Origin: HGM12587 sp964602445
GTDB lineage: Bacteria > Bacillota > Clostridia > Lachnospirales > Lachnospiraceae
Assembly (NCBI GenBank): GCA_964602445.1
Contig: CAZRQV010000003.1
Location: 62,001 to 126,000 of the forward strand
Reading direction: 5' to 3'
Length of the DNA stretch: 64,000 nt
This document shows, piece after piece, positions 8,765-18,500 of this stretch. The first letter of the stretch is position 1. Each line of letters begins with the position of its first letter. A program made the translations under genes and the position numbers. The notes beneath the pieces were generated by a model, which was given only the letters and a program-made list of their open reading frames with translations, was not told the origin of the DNA and ran no database searches.

Positions 8765-9502
8765 ATGAAAAAAAGATTTATGAAAAAAAAGAAAAATTTA
8801 AAAAGGATCGCAGCATTGATCGCGGGACTTTTCCTGCTGTTTCTGATTTTGCTGGCAGCAGGAATCTTTCGGGTCGATCAGGTGGAGATTTCCGGGAATT
8901 CGTATTATACAGAGAAAGAGATTCAGGAGATGGTGATGGGGGAACATAACAATTCCCTGTATCTGTTTTTTAGGTATGAATATCTGGATGGAAAAGAAAT
9001 TCCGTTTATTGACAGTGTAGAGGTGTCTGTGGTTGCACCGGATCATGTGAAAATCCGTGTCTATGAAAAAAATATCATTGGTTATGTAGAATATATGGGA
9101 TCCAATCTTTATTTTGATAAAGATGGTACAGTGGTAGAAAGCTCCGGTCAGGTGCTGGAGGGAGTTCCGTGCATTTATGGACTGAGTTTTGACAAACTGA
9201 CCTTGTACCAACCATTGGAAGTGAAAAATGAAGAGGTGTTTGATGTTCTGTTGTCTATGACCAAGATGATGGAAAAATACGAGCTGCAGCCGGATGCCAT
9301 TACACTGCAGAAAGAAGGGAAAGAAATTATTCTTACTTTTGACAATGTGCGTGTCAACCTGGGAGAAGGAAATCATATGGATGAAAAGGCAGCAAGGATC
9401 AAAACACTGCTTTCCAGTCTGGCGGACAAGTCCGGAGTACTTCATATGGAAGAATATACCAATGAAAGTACCCACATATCGTTTATTAAGGATAAAGAAT
9501 AA
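8765..9502 (+). CDS. divIB: Cell division protein DivIB/FtsQ
   Basis: 245-residue bitopic divisome protein: a short, very basic cytoplasmic tail, one membrane segment (about 17-37), then a POTRA-type extracellular domain (FRVDQVEISGN... onwards) and a FtsQ-like beta domain. It connects septal PBPs and FtsW to the ring. The start is uncertain. The ATG at 8765 lies only 6 bases after an extended -10 (TGGTAAAAT, 8750-8758), so if that promoter is used the message is leaderless or begins at the ATG at 8780. It is followed by ftsZ, as usual for dcw clusters. Confidence 0.9.
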   Translation: MKKRFMKKKKNLKRIAALIAGLFLLFLILLAAGIFRVDQVEISGNSYYTEKEIQEMVMGEHNNSLYLFFRYEYLDGKEIPFIDSVEVSVVAPDHVKIRVYEKNIIGYVEYMGSNLYFDKDGTVVESSGQVLEGVPCIYGLSFDKLTLYQPLEVKNEEVFDVLLSMTKMMEKYELQPDAITLQKEGKEIILTFDNVRVNLGEGNHMDEKAARIKTLLSSLADKSGVLHMEEYTNESTHISFIKDKE

Positions 9503-9613
9503 CGCATTTTATGTTTTTTTTCTAAAAAGTGACTTGATTAATTGCATAAAAGCGGATAATATTAAATGAAGCAGATATTGTACAAGAGGGAGTACAGTAA
9601 GGAGGATACGAAT

Positions 9614-10771
9614 TTGTTGGAAATTATAACGAACGAAGTAGAGTCAGCAGCAAGAATCATTGTCATCGGTGTTGGCGGTGCAGGAAATAATGCTGTTAAC
9701 AGAATGATAGAGGAACAGATTGGCGGGGTTGAATTCATTGGCATCAATACAGATGAACAGGCATTGAATTTCTGTAAAGCACAGAGTACACTCCAGATTG
9801 GCGAAAAGCTGACCAAAGGTCTTGGCGCAGGCGCAAAGCCGGAGATCGGTGAAAAAGCAGCAGAAGAAAATATCGAAGAGATCAAAGAAGCACTTCAGGG
9901 TGCAGATATGGTTTTTGTTACCTGCGGTATGGGTGGCGGCACAGGAACAGGTGCAGCACCGGTAGTTGCAAAAGCAGCAAAGGAAATGGGAATTCTGACC
10001 GTTGGTGTTGTGACAAAACCGTTCAAATTCGAAGGGAAAACAAGAATGCAGAACGCTGTTTCAGGAATTGAAAAATTGAAAGACGGCGTAGATACATTGA
10101 TCGTAATTCCAAATGATAAACTTCTGGAAATCGTTGACAGAAGAACCAGCATTCCGGAAGCTCTGAAAAAAGCAGATGAAGTACTGCAGCAGGCAGTTCA
10201 GGGAATCACAGACCTGATCAACTTACCGGCACTGATCAATCTCGATTTCGCAGACGTACAGACAGTTATGATCGATAAGGGAATCGCTCATATCGGTATC
10301 GGAAGCGGAAAAGGTGATGATAAGGCATTAGATGCTGTAAAACAGGCAATTGCTTCCCCACTTCTGGAAACAACGATCGAAGGTGCATCTCATGTAATTA
10401 TTAATGTATCCGGTGATATTTCCCTGATGGATGCAAATGATGCAGCAAGTTATGTACAGGATATTGCAGGCGAAGAAGCAAACATCATCTTTGGTGCAAT
10501 GTATGACGATACATATGCAGATGAATGCAGCATTACAGTAATCGCTACTGGTTTGGAAGCAACAGCAGGTTCGGTAATCCCGAAGGTACTTCCTAGAGAA
10601 AACGGTACTTCTTATACAGCATCTCCGATTACAAAATCGACAACAGCTGTAAAGACACCGGTTTCCAGCAGCAAGACATTTTCAGGAATCATTACTCCGC
10701 CTCAGCCACAGGCACCAAGAGAGACATCAGAAATCAAGATTCCTACATTTTTACAGAAAAACCGTAAATAA
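9614..10771 (+). CDS. ftsZ: Cell division GTPase FtsZ
   Basis: Tubulin-like GTPase forming the cytokinetic ring. 385 residues from TTG at 9614. I chose this start because AAGGAGG (9599-9605) stands 8 bases upstream and the product then begins like other FtsZ proteins. The frame is open to an ATG at 9566, but that adds an atypical N-terminus. Seen: nucleotide-binding GVGGAGNNAVNRM, tubulin signature GGGTGTGAAP, the catalytic T7-loop region with NLDFADV, and a C-terminal IPTFLQKNRK peptide that normally binds FtsA or SepF. No ftsA is adjacent. Confidence 0.98.
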   Translation: MLEIITNEVESAARIIVIGVGGAGNNAVNRMIEEQIGGVEFIGINTDEQALNFCKAQSTLQIGEKLTKGLGAGAKPEIGEKAAEENIEEIKEALQGADMVFVTCGMGGGTGTGAAPVVAKAAKEMGILTVGVVTKPFKFEGKTRMQNAVSGIEKLKDGVDTLIVIPNDKLLEIVDRRTSIPEALKKADEVLQQAVQGITDLINLPALINLDFADVQTVMIDKGIAHIGIGSGKGDDKALDAVKQAIASPLLETTIEGASHVIINVSGDISLMDANDAASYVQDIAGEEANIIFGAMYDDTYADECSITVIATGLEATAGSVIPKVLPRENGTSYTASPITKSTTAVKTPVSSSKTFSGIITPPQPQAPRETSEIKIPTFLQKNRK

Positions 10772-10781
10772 TCAGATATGA

Positions 10782-10812
10782 AAAATCCCCCGTAAACACG
10801 GGGGATTATTTA
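10782..10812 (+). terminator. Intrinsic terminator after ftsZ
   Basis: AATCCCCCGT pairs perfectly with ACGGGGGATT around a 4-base loop, followed by a T-rich stretch. It closes the dcw cluster 10 bases after the ftsZ stop and also faces the convergent aroE. Confidence 0.85.
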
Positions 10813-10876
10813 TGTTCTGAAATCATAGAAGAGTGTGAACGCTGCTTTTTTGAAACTTGCGGAAGTGTTTGTATGA

Positions 10877-11743
10877 TTATGAGAAAAGAGTACGTTTTAC
10901 CAGATCCACCGGCATTTCCTGTCCGGTCCAGATCCGAAAAGCTTCCGCACCTTGATACAGAAGCATATACATTCCGTTGAAGGTAGAAAGTCCGGCGGTC
11001 TGAGCCAGCTGAAGAAGTCTGGTTTGCCGTGGATTATAGATGACATCAGAAACAACCAGCTCCGGGTGAAAATAAGAGTGATCCGGAATCAGACATCCAT
11101 CGGTATTTGGTGCCATACCGACAGAGGAAGCGTTGACCAGAAGGGCACTTTCAGCAAGGGAACGGCGAAGACTGGTTTCATCATTTAATTCATTTAAAAA
11201 AATCTGACAGCTGGTTTCCTGATTCAGTGCATCGATCTGGGTCTGGATCAGATTCCAGGAATTGCCTTTGCGGGCAAATACGTGAATTTTAGAAACACCG
11301 TCCAGTGCAGCCTGGGTTAAGATTGCAGAAGCGGCACCGCCGGAACCTAACAGAGTCATTTCTTTTCCAATGATCTGATGACCGGCATCGATAACGGAAC
11401 GCATATATCCAACACCGTCAGTGTTATGTCCGATCAGTTTTCCATCTTGGATTAGAACGGTATTTACAGAATTCATCAGCCGGGCAGCCGGAGAAAGTTC
11501 ATCACAGCGTTCTGCAGCGATTCGTTTGCATGGCATGGTGCAGTTAAAGCCCCAGGCACCGGTCTGTTTCAGAAAAGAAACGGTGGAGTCAAATTGGGAA
11601 GTTTCGGTAGGGAAAGCCAGATATACATAATCCAGTCCCAGTGTTTCAAAAGAAAGGTTGTGCATTGCCGGAGAAATGCTGTGTGCAACAGGATTTCCAA
11701 GCAGGCAGATTAGTTTGGTATGACCGGTAATCGTATGTTTCAT
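10877..11743 (-). CDS. aroE: Shikimate dehydrogenase
   Basis: NADP-dependent reduction of 3-dehydroshikimate to shikimate in aromatic amino-acid synthesis. 288 residues. Seen: the substrate-binding GNPVAHSISPAMHN segment near the N-terminus, the catalytic Lys within the NCTMPCKR stretch (usually written TxPxK), the GHNTDG motif, and the NADP glycine loop LLGSGGAASAIL. It is transcribed away from aroD, which encodes the enzyme just before it in the pathway. The shared 141-base gap has promoters for both and an 11-base inverted repeat. Confidence 0.95.
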   Translation of the reverse strand: MKHTITGHTKLICLLGNPVAHSISPAMHNLSFETLGLDYVYLAFPTETSQFDSTVSFLKQTGAWGFNCTMPCKRIAAERCDELSPAARLMNSVNTVLIQDGKLIGHNTDGVGYMRSVIDAGHQIIGKEMTLLGSGGAASAILTQAALDGVSKIHVFARKGNSWNLIQTQIDALNQETSCQIFLNELNDETSLRRSLAESALLVNASSVGMAPNTDGCLIPDHSYFHPELVVSDVIYNPRQTRLLQLAQTAGLSTFNGMYMLLYQGAEAFRIWTGQEMPVDLVKRTLFS

Positions 11744-11779
11744 AAAATAAGCCTCTTTTAATTTGAAATTGTTATGGTT

Positions 11780-11810
11780 AAAATTCTTATGGTAATACTA
11801 TAAGAATTTT
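11780..11810. promoter_or_regulatory. Inverted repeat at the aroE/aroD divergent control region, with aroE promoter
   Basis: AAAATTCTTAT (11780-11790) and ATAAGAATTTT (11800-11810) are perfect 11-base arms around a 9-base spacer. On the minus strand TTGACA (11823-11818) followed by TAGTAT at 17 bases or TATAGT at 15 bases would be the aroE promoter, so the repeat covers its -10. The position suggests an operator. No factor is assigned. Confidence 0.5.
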
Positions 11811-11826
11811 TTTTGATTGTCAAATG

Positions 11827-11855
11827 TTGCACTTTTCAGCAAAAAATACTATACT
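11827..11855 (+). promoter_or_regulatory. Promoter of aroD
   Basis: TTGCAC (11827-11832), 17 bases, TATACT (11850-11855): a good sigma-A type promoter 30 bases before the aroD start, with the AAGGAGAC ribosome site in between. Confidence 0.7.
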
Positions 11856-11884
11856 AAAGATAGCATGTTTTTAAGGAGACGGGT

Positions 11885-12652
11885 ATGAAACAGGTAGTAA
11901 AGGTAAGAGATTTGACCATCGGGGAAGGAATGCCGAAAATCTGTGTTCCGATTGTGGCAGTTACAGAAGAAGAAATCATTAAGAAGGCCGAAGAGATTAT
12001 GCAGTATCCGGCAGATCTCGTGGAATGGCGGGCCGATTATTTTGAGGATGCGTATAATCTTGAGGCACTGGCATCGGTATTGTCGGGCATTCGAAAGGTC
12101 ATTGGAAATATGCCGCTGCTGTTTACATTCCGTTCAGAAAGTGAAGGCGGATGCAAGTCAATCGGTGCAAAGGATTATTTTGCATTGAATCTTGCGGTGG
12201 CAATGTATGGAGAAGCAGATCTGATCGATCTGGAAATTTATCATGATCTGGAAAGAGCGAAAAATGTAATTGCCATGCTTCACGAAGCCGGAATTAAGGT
12301 GGTAGCATCTCACCATGATTTTGACAAAACGCCGACAAGAAGCGAGATTATGACAAAATTGTCAAAAATGCAGGAATTAGATGCAGATATTCTGAAAATT
12401 GCAGTCATGCCAAACGAAATTGGGGATGTGGCCAGACTGTTAAAGATCACAGGAAGAACCAGCATTAATTTTGAAAAACCACTGATCACCATGGCAATGG
12501 GACAGATGGGACTGGTAACACGGATTGCTGGAGAATCTTTTGGTTCTGATATTACTTTTGGAACGGTAGGAGAGGCCTCAGCACCGGGACAGCTTCATGT
12601 AAACGATTTGAAGTTGATTCTGGAAACCTTACATAAATATATAGAAGTATAA
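11885..12652 (+). CDS. aroD: 3-dehydroquinate dehydratase, type I
   Basis: Schiff-base enzyme converting 3-dehydroquinate to 3-dehydroshikimate. 255 residues, the type I size. Seen: EWRADYFED substrate motif near residue 48, the catalytic His in SHHDF, and the Schiff-base Lys in DILKIAVMP. The C-terminal FGTVGEASAPGQ segment is typical. It is paired divergently with aroE, which takes its product. AAGGAGAC precedes the ATG. Confidence 0.96.
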   Translation: MKQVVKVRDLTIGEGMPKICVPIVAVTEEEIIKKAEEIMQYPADLVEWRADYFEDAYNLEALASVLSGIRKVIGNMPLLFTFRSESEGGCKSIGAKDYFALNLAVAMYGEADLIDLEIYHDLERAKNVIAMLHEAGIKVVASHHDFDKTPTRSEIMTKLSKMQELDADILKIAVMPNEIGDVARLLKITGRTSINFEKPLITMAMGQMGLVTRIAGESFGSDITFGTVGEASAPGQLHVNDLKLILETLHKYIEV

Positions 12653-12757
12653 TTGCAGGATGTGTAACTGTACTGAAAATGTTACCTAACTAGAGAAAGG
12701 TATGATTGCAGGAATTGCGACAACCTTGAAAATGTTATATAAATAGAGAAAAGAATG
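12652..12757 (+). repeat. Two tandem 53-bp degenerate repeats after aroD
   Basis: Bases 12652-12704 and 12705-12757 align without gaps at about 39 of 53 positions. Both start ATTGCAGGA and share a GAAAATGTTA core and TAGAGAAA. A weaker third partial copy follows to about 12780. They fill the gap between the aroD stop and the terminator at 12785, so they are probably transcribed as a 3' untranslated region. No ORF is convincing in them. Confidence 0.6.
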
Positions 12758-12784
12758 AACACAGGAATTGTGGAAGTATGAGAA

Positions 12785-12810
12785 AGAGTCGTGAAAACGG
12801 CTCTTTTTTT
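12785..12810 (+). terminator. Intrinsic terminator of aroD
   Basis: AGAGTCGT pairs with ACGGCTCT (one wobble) around GAAA, followed by seven T. Confidence 0.8.
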
Positions 12811-12894
12811 AGTTTGTTAAATTGTAAATGTGTGTCAGAAAAAACAAGAAAAAGTCAGAAAACACAAAACGATAAAAGAAAAGTTTCTGATAAT

Positions 12895-12928
12895 TACGAC
12901 AAAAAAAGAAGAACTGCTTTTGTATAAT
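12895..12928 (+). promoter_or_regulatory. Spo0A-type promoter of spoIIGA-sigE
   Basis: A good -10 TATAAT (12923-12928) has no -35 at 17 bases. Instead TACGACA (12895-12901) matches the inverse Spo0A box TTCGACA at six of seven bases and overlaps a -35 position 21 bases upstream. Established for Bacillus subtilis: the spoIIG promoter has an abnormally long spacer (about 22 bases) and is activated by phosphorylated Spo0A. The same layout is seen here; binding is inferred. Confidence 0.6.
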
Positions 12929-12952
12929 GACAGTGCAGTAAGGAGAAAGGTC

Positions 12953-13741
12953 ATGCATTACGTAATATATCCGGATACATTATTTTTAGAAAACCTGAGT
13001 TGCAATCTGTTGTTTCTGGCATTTTTGAAAACGATTTTTTTTCAGGAAATCCAATGGAAGAGAATTTTTCGGACCAGCTGTATGACAGCACTTTGCAATA
13101 CACTGATCTCAATTTTGTTTTTCAGATCGGTCTGGATTCTGCAGATCGGAGTTTTGTTTCCGGCTGCGGGAGTGATGGTGTGTGACTGTTTTCATCTGCA
13201 GGATCAAAGAAAGATCCTTTATCTTTTGTACCAGATGGTTTTATGGACACTGGTACTTGGGGGAATCCTTCAGCTGCTGGAACAATGGATGAAGATCAGA
13301 ACAGAAGAAGTACTGTTTTCGGCGGTGGCACTGATTCTCGTTTTCGGAATTTTGGAAAGGGTATTTCAGGTTTATAAGCAGCAGAAGGAATGCATGAGAG
13401 AAGTGGTTCTTTACTGGAACGGACGAAGCTGTCATATCCATGGTTATGCAGATACTGGAAATCATCTGATGGATCCATTTTCTAAAAAACCGGTATCCAT
13501 CATTTCCAGAGATGCATGGAATTTACTGACGGATTCTGTGAAATCCCCGGCATATTTTGTTATTCCGTATAAAGCAGTGGGAAATCCTCATGGAATCTTG
13601 CAGGGAGCACAGATCGATTACATGGTAGTTTTACAGGGAAAGGACAGCAGGATTTATGAAAAACCGGTAATCGGGATTACAGAACAGCCGTTTTCGGGAC
13701 TGTTTCATTATTCTATTTTACTTCACAGGAATTATTGTTAG
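12953..13741 (+). CDS. spoIIGA: Pro-sigma-E processing peptidase SpoIIGA
   Basis: Membrane-embedded aspartic protease that cleaves pro-sigma-E in the mother cell after SpoIIR signalling. 262 residues from ATG 12953 (AAGGAGAAAGG upstream); the frame is open from 12830 but the extension is lysine-rich and lacks a ribosome site. Seen: about five hydrophobic segments in residues 1-150, then a soluble domain with the protease motif YADTGNHL, catalytic Asp near residue 167. It sits 12 bases before sigE, its substrate, exactly as in spore formers. Confidence 0.93.
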   Translation: MHYVIYPDTLFLENLSCNLLFLAFLKTIFFQEIQWKRIFRTSCMTALCNTLISILFFRSVWILQIGVLFPAAGVMVCDCFHLQDQRKILYLLYQMVLWTLVLGGILQLLEQWMKIRTEEVLFSAVALILVFGILERVFQVYKQQKECMREVVLYWNGRSCHIHGYADTGNHLMDPFSKKPVSIISRDAWNLLTDSVKSPAYFVIPYKAVGNPHGILQGAQIDYMVVLQGKDSRIYEKPVIGITEQPFSGLFHYSILLHRNYC

Positions 13742-13753
13742 GGAGGGAAAACA

Positions 13754-14494
13754 ATGTTGGTTAAGGTGGCAATTCCAAATCAGATCCAATTTAAGATCGT
13801 TCCGAATTTTGCGGAAATGCTGTTTGGCAGACAGCAGGAAATTCATTATATTGGAGGCAGTGAAGTGCTTCCGCCGCCGTTGGAAGCAGAGGAAGAACTT
13901 CGAATGATCCGATATCTGGATACAGAACGCAGAACAGAAGCAAGGGAGATCCTGATTGAACATAATTTAAGACTGGTCGTGTACATTGCAAAAAAATTTG
14001 ATAACACAGGAGTGGGAGTAGAGGATCTGATTTCTATCGGAACCATCGGTCTGATCAAGGCCATTAATACATTTAACAAGGATAAAAATATTAAGCTGGC
14101 AACCTATGCTTCCAGGTGTATTGAGAATGAAATCTTAATGTATTTAAGAAGAAACAGTAAAACCCGTATGGAAGTATCCATCGATGAACCGCTGAACGTG
14201 GACTGGGATGGAAATGAATTGCTTCTTTCTGATATTTTGGGAACAGAGGAAGATGTAATCTATCAGGATATTGAAACGGAAATGGAACGGAAATTATTGA
14301 ATAAAGCGATCGAGAAGCTGACAAAAAGAGAACGGACCATTGTGGAGCTGCGGTTTGGACTGCGAGATCCGATGGGAGAAGAAAAGACCCAGAAGGAAGT
14401 GGCAGATATGCTTGGAATTTCCCAGTCTTATATTTCCAGACTGGAAAAAAAGATTATCCGGCGGTTAAAAAAAGAGATTGTAAAATATGAGTAA
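13754..14494 (+). CDS. sigE: RNA polymerase sporulation sigma factor E (pro-form)
   Basis: Early mother-cell sigma factor. 246 residues. The first ~26 residues form the pro-sequence; the processing-site region EIHYIGGSEVLPPPL closely resembles the EVYYIGGSEALPPPL site I recall from B. subtilis. Region 2 (NLRLVVYIAKKF, EDLISIGTIGLIKA, TYASRCIENEILMYLRR) and region 4 (SQSYISRLEKKIIRRLKKE) are intact. Co-transcribed with spoIIGA. Confidence 0.97.
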   Translation: MLVKVAIPNQIQFKIVPNFAEMLFGRQQEIHYIGGSEVLPPPLEAEEELRMIRYLDTERRTEAREILIEHNLRLVVYIAKKFDNTGVGVEDLISIGTIGLIKAINTFNKDKNIKLATYASRCIENEILMYLRRNSKTRMEVSIDEPLNVDWDGNELLLSDILGTEEDVIYQDIETEMERKLLNKAIEKLTKRERTIVELRFGLRDPMGEEKTQKEVADMLGISQSYISRLEKKIIRRLKKEIVKYE

Positions 14495-14577
14495 TCGGTC
14501 CTTGGATCAGAGAATAAATTAAGCGGACGAAGGGAATGCTTTTCTTAGGAGTTTTAAACAAATAAGGAGAGCAGAAC

Positions 14578-15357
14578 ATGGTTCAGGGGAAAGTTGAGAT
14601 TTGCGGTGTCAATACATCCAAACTGCCGATACTGAAAGAGGAAGAAAAGGAAGCACTGTTTCAAAAGATCAAAGCCGGAGACATGGAAGCGAGAGAAAAA
14701 TATATTCAGGGAAACTTAAGACTGGTACTGAGTGTGATCAAGCGATTTTCCAACAGCAATGAATGTCCTGATGACCTGTTTCAGATCGGCTGTATCGGTC
14801 TGATCAAAGCAATCGACAATTTTAAACCGGAAATGATGGTAAAATTTTCAACGTATGCAGTTCCTATGGTAGCAGGAGAGCTGCGAAGGTATCTGAGAGA
14901 TAATACCAGTTCGATCCGTGTCAGCCGTTCTTTGAGAGATGTAGCATATAAAGCGATTTATGCCAAAGAAGATTATATGAAGAAACATTCCAAAGAACCG
15001 ACAGTCCGTGAGATTTCTGATCTGATCGGAATTCCGGAAGAAGAGGTAGTGCTTGCCATGGATGCAGTACAAAGTCCGGTCAGTCTGTATGAACCAGTTT
15101 TTATGGAAGGTGGAGATACGCTGTATGTAATGGATCAGATCAGTGATAAGAAAAATAAGGAGGAGCAGTGGGTTGAAGAACTTTCTCTGCAGGAAGCGAT
15201 CAAACGGCTGGCACCCAGAGAACAGCATATCATCGATCTTCGGTTCTATGAAGGGAAAACCCAGATGGAGGTGGCAGAGGAAATCGGGATTTCTCAAGCG
15301 CAGGTCAGCAGACTGGAAAAGCATGCATTAAAGACAATGAAGCAATATTTACGATAA
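14578..15357 (+). CDS. sigG: RNA polymerase sporulation sigma factor G
   Basis: Late forespore sigma factor. 259 residues with region 2 (GNLRLVLSVIKRF, DDLFQIGCIGLIKAIDNF), region 3 and region 4 helix-turn-helix (SQAQVSRLEKHALK). The N-terminal QGKVEICGVNTSKLP stretch is a SigG hallmark. AAGGAGAG precedes ATG 14578. It lies 83 bases after sigE, the classic spoIIGA-sigE-sigG order. I found no convincing forespore promoter in the short gap. Read-through from spoIIG is likely, with later control. Confidence 0.97.
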   Translation: MVQGKVEICGVNTSKLPILKEEEKEALFQKIKAGDMEAREKYIQGNLRLVLSVIKRFSNSNECPDDLFQIGCIGLIKAIDNFKPEMMVKFSTYAVPMVAGELRRYLRDNTSSIRVSRSLRDVAYKAIYAKEDYMKKHSKEPTVREISDLIGIPEEEVVLAMDAVQSPVSLYEPVFMEGGDTLYVMDQISDKKNKEEQWVEELSLQEAIKRLAPREQHIIDLRFYEGKTQMEVAEEIGISQAQVSRLEKHALKTMKQYLR

Positions 15358-15390
15358 AAAGTGCAAAAAAATAAGAAAAAAGTGCAAAAT

Positions 15391-15418
15391 TATGCCGGTC
15401 AAGGAGGCCGGTATTTTT
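15391..15418 (+). terminator. Intrinsic terminator after sigG
   Basis: ATGCCGGT pairs with GCCGGTAT (two wobble pairs) and is followed by TTTTT. The remaining bases to 15531 are AT-rich leader for the GH101 gene; possible -10 boxes (TATTAT 15482, TATCAT 15493) lack a clear -35. Confidence 0.65.
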
Positions 15419-15531
15419 GCGTCTTGGTAAAATTATCTAAAAAAATGAAAAAAATATGTACAAAAAATGTAGTTAATGATATATTATATTGGTATCATAT
15501 CGAATCTGCGGATTCAAGAAAGGGGAAAAAA

Positions 15532-18500
15532 ATGAAAAAGGTATTGAAAAGAGTGACAGCCTATCTTTTAGCAGCTGTCATGGTATGTGCAACATTCTCA
15601 CCTTATCTGCCGGCAATGGAAGCACAGGCTGCAGAGGTAACAGAAGATGCACTGCTCAATGGCTCCAGAGCAGGAGAATCCGAATCCAGAAAATGGATCG
15701 TTCTTCAGGGGGGAGCAAATAACGCTGGCGGACATAATTATGGCAACGCAGCTTCAGCAGGTCCACTGTTCTATACAGATACAGACAGAACAATGGCAAG
15801 CGGCGGAACGATCTCTATGGCATTAAAACCAAGTGCAAACTGGGGTGTGTTCTATAGTTATATTGATGATAATAACTGGCTGTATGTTGGTCATGACAAT
15901 TCCAGCAAATGGTATTATCAGTACAAATGGAATGGACAGGAAAGCTATCCACAGATTTCAGGACTTCCTGAAGCGACAGAGGGAGAAGAATTAAATCTTA
16001 CCATTTCTCTGAATAACGAAACATTAGCAGTTACAGTAAATGACACAACGGTACGTGTGACCAATCAGACACTGAAAAATATGGCAGAAGCTTTAACAGA
16101 AAGCAAAGGAAGCCTTGGAAAATTTGGTGTTATGACAAAAGGTGCTACAAAGATCAGCTTTGCAGATTTTACATATAATAATGAAGACTGCATGAATGAT
16201 ACATGGGCATTTAACGCAGCACGTGAAGGTCAGAGTGTAAAAGAAGAACGTACAGCAACGGAAACTGTAACTGGTAAAGTTACAGACAGTGAGGGAGCAG
16301 TTGCAGGCGCAACAGTACGTATCGGCACCAAATCTGCAGAAACAGCAGAAGACGGTACTTACACAGTTCCGAATGTACAGGTTGGAGAATATTCTTTCTC
16401 AGTATCCAAAGCCGGATATCAGGCATATTCTTCTACAATCACAGTTACAGAAGGTGCTGAAAACGTAAAAGATGTTGTTCTTGAGAAAAAGGGTGATCTG
16501 AATCTGAGTGCTTATGACATGATCGAATCAGATGAAATGGCAGTATACATCGGCAAAGAGTTCCCGGTAGTCGCAAGATACATCATGAAAGGCAACGGAT
16601 CTTTCTTCCGTGCAAACGAAACAGATTTAAATACAGTTGAGATCAACGGCGTTGAAATCACACCTGTTGTTGAAGTAAAAGAAACAACAAAATCTGCTAG
16701 AACTTATGAATTAACAGTAAAAGATGCTGCAAGCAGCATTGACCTTGTAATGGACGTACAGGTAAGCGTAGAAGAAAATACACTTACATGGGAAGTTACA
16801 AAACTTGAAAAGAATGAAGGATGTGCAAGAATCGCAAAAATTGATATTCCACATCTGAATTTATTAACAGTAGAATCTACAGAAACTGAATCTGTATTTG
16901 CAGGTGCAAAAGTTTCTACTACTACAACATCAAAAGCAGATACTTATATCACATTTGACGATGGATTTGTTCCTTCTGATGAAAATGGATATGTATACGC
17001 ATTCTTAAGCAATGGTAAATTAAGTGCAGGTCTTCACAGCAACTCTGAAATCGAAGGTGACTTACGTGTTGAACGTATCAACAGCGCAGATTCCATGAGC
17101 TTAACAAGTGCTGCATGGTACTATGAAAGCGGTGACAAGACAGGACAGGCAAGTGCATACGCTTATGATTATCAGGTAAGTGAACTTCCTGTAGCAAAAG
17201 TAGCAATCGCTAACGGTGACGTAAATAACGATGGTGACATCGACTGGAATGACGGTGCGATCGCATTCAGAAAGATCATGCATTACGCACAGGGAACTGA
17301 AGCGATCAAAGATCTTGTAAACTATCGTATCGTTATGAACTTCGAAAGTGCTGCTCCAAACCCATTCCTTGCAACTGCAGATAACGTAAAGAAAGTTTAT
17401 CTTGCAACAGACGGTCTTCCACAGGCACTTCTGTTAAAAGGTTATGGTAACGAAGGTCACGACTCTGCAAACTCTGAATACGCAGACATCGCAGAACGTG
17501 AAGGTGGAGTAAAAGATTTCCAGAGCCTGATCAAGATCGCTCATGATTACAACACAGAAATCGGTATCCACGTAAATGCACAGGAAGCATATCCGGAATC
17601 AAGATCATTCAATGAAACAATGATCAGCAATGCCAACGGTATCTTAAACGGAAACGGCTGGGGATGGTTAGACCAGTCCGTAGTAATCAACAAGCTTTGG
17701 GATTTATCTTCTGATGCTCGTCTGAAACGTTTTACACAGTTGTATGACCGTATCAATGAAACAAATTTCTACTCAGGTGACTGGGATAAGAAAGAATACG
17801 TAAAAGATTCACAGGGTGACCTGACAAATGGTGATGGTGTAACAGCAGTTTCCAGAGAAGAAGCGCTGGCACTGATCAAAGCTGATGCAGCAACAAGAGA
17901 AGACAATATGGACTTCATCTATCTTGATGTTTGGTATCAGGATGCATGGGAAACAAGAAGAATCGCTGAAGAAATCAACTCTCTTGGCTGGAGATTCTCT
18001 ACAGAATTCAGTGCAGAAGGTGAATATGATTCTACATGGCAGCATTGGTCAACAGATACTACTTACGGTGGTGCCGGTGCAAAAGGTTATAACAGTGAAA
18101 TCATCCGTTTCCTGAAAAATGACGTGAGAGATTCTCAGGTACTCAACTGGCCAAACTTCGGCGGTACAGCTGACAATCCATTACTTGGCGGTTTCAGATT
18201 ATACGGCTTCGAAGGCTGGGGCGGACAGCAGAATTTCAAAGGTTATATCGAAGGTACATTTAACGAAAACGTACCAACCAAATTCTTACAGCACTATCAG
18301 GTAATCGATTGGGAAAACTACGGTAAAGGTGAAAAATCTCCTGTAGGAAATACAGAAAAACAGATTACTTTAGCAAACGATGACGGTGACGTGGTTATTG
18401 TTACACGTAACGAAGAACAGAGAAGCGACATCGAAATCGAACGTACAATTACATTAAACGGTAAAGTTGTATTAAATACAGACGTAAACGAATCTACTTA

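Noticed and set aside
14534..14565. Forespore-type promoter before sigG (GAATG ... CAAATAA)
   Set aside because: Spacing is 20 bases instead of about 18, the -10 match is poor, and its start site would exclude the sigG ribosome site.
15361..15531. GTG-initiated upstream extension of the GH101 gene
   Set aside because: It crosses the sigG terminator, has no ribosome site, and would place 57 residues before a perfect signal peptide.
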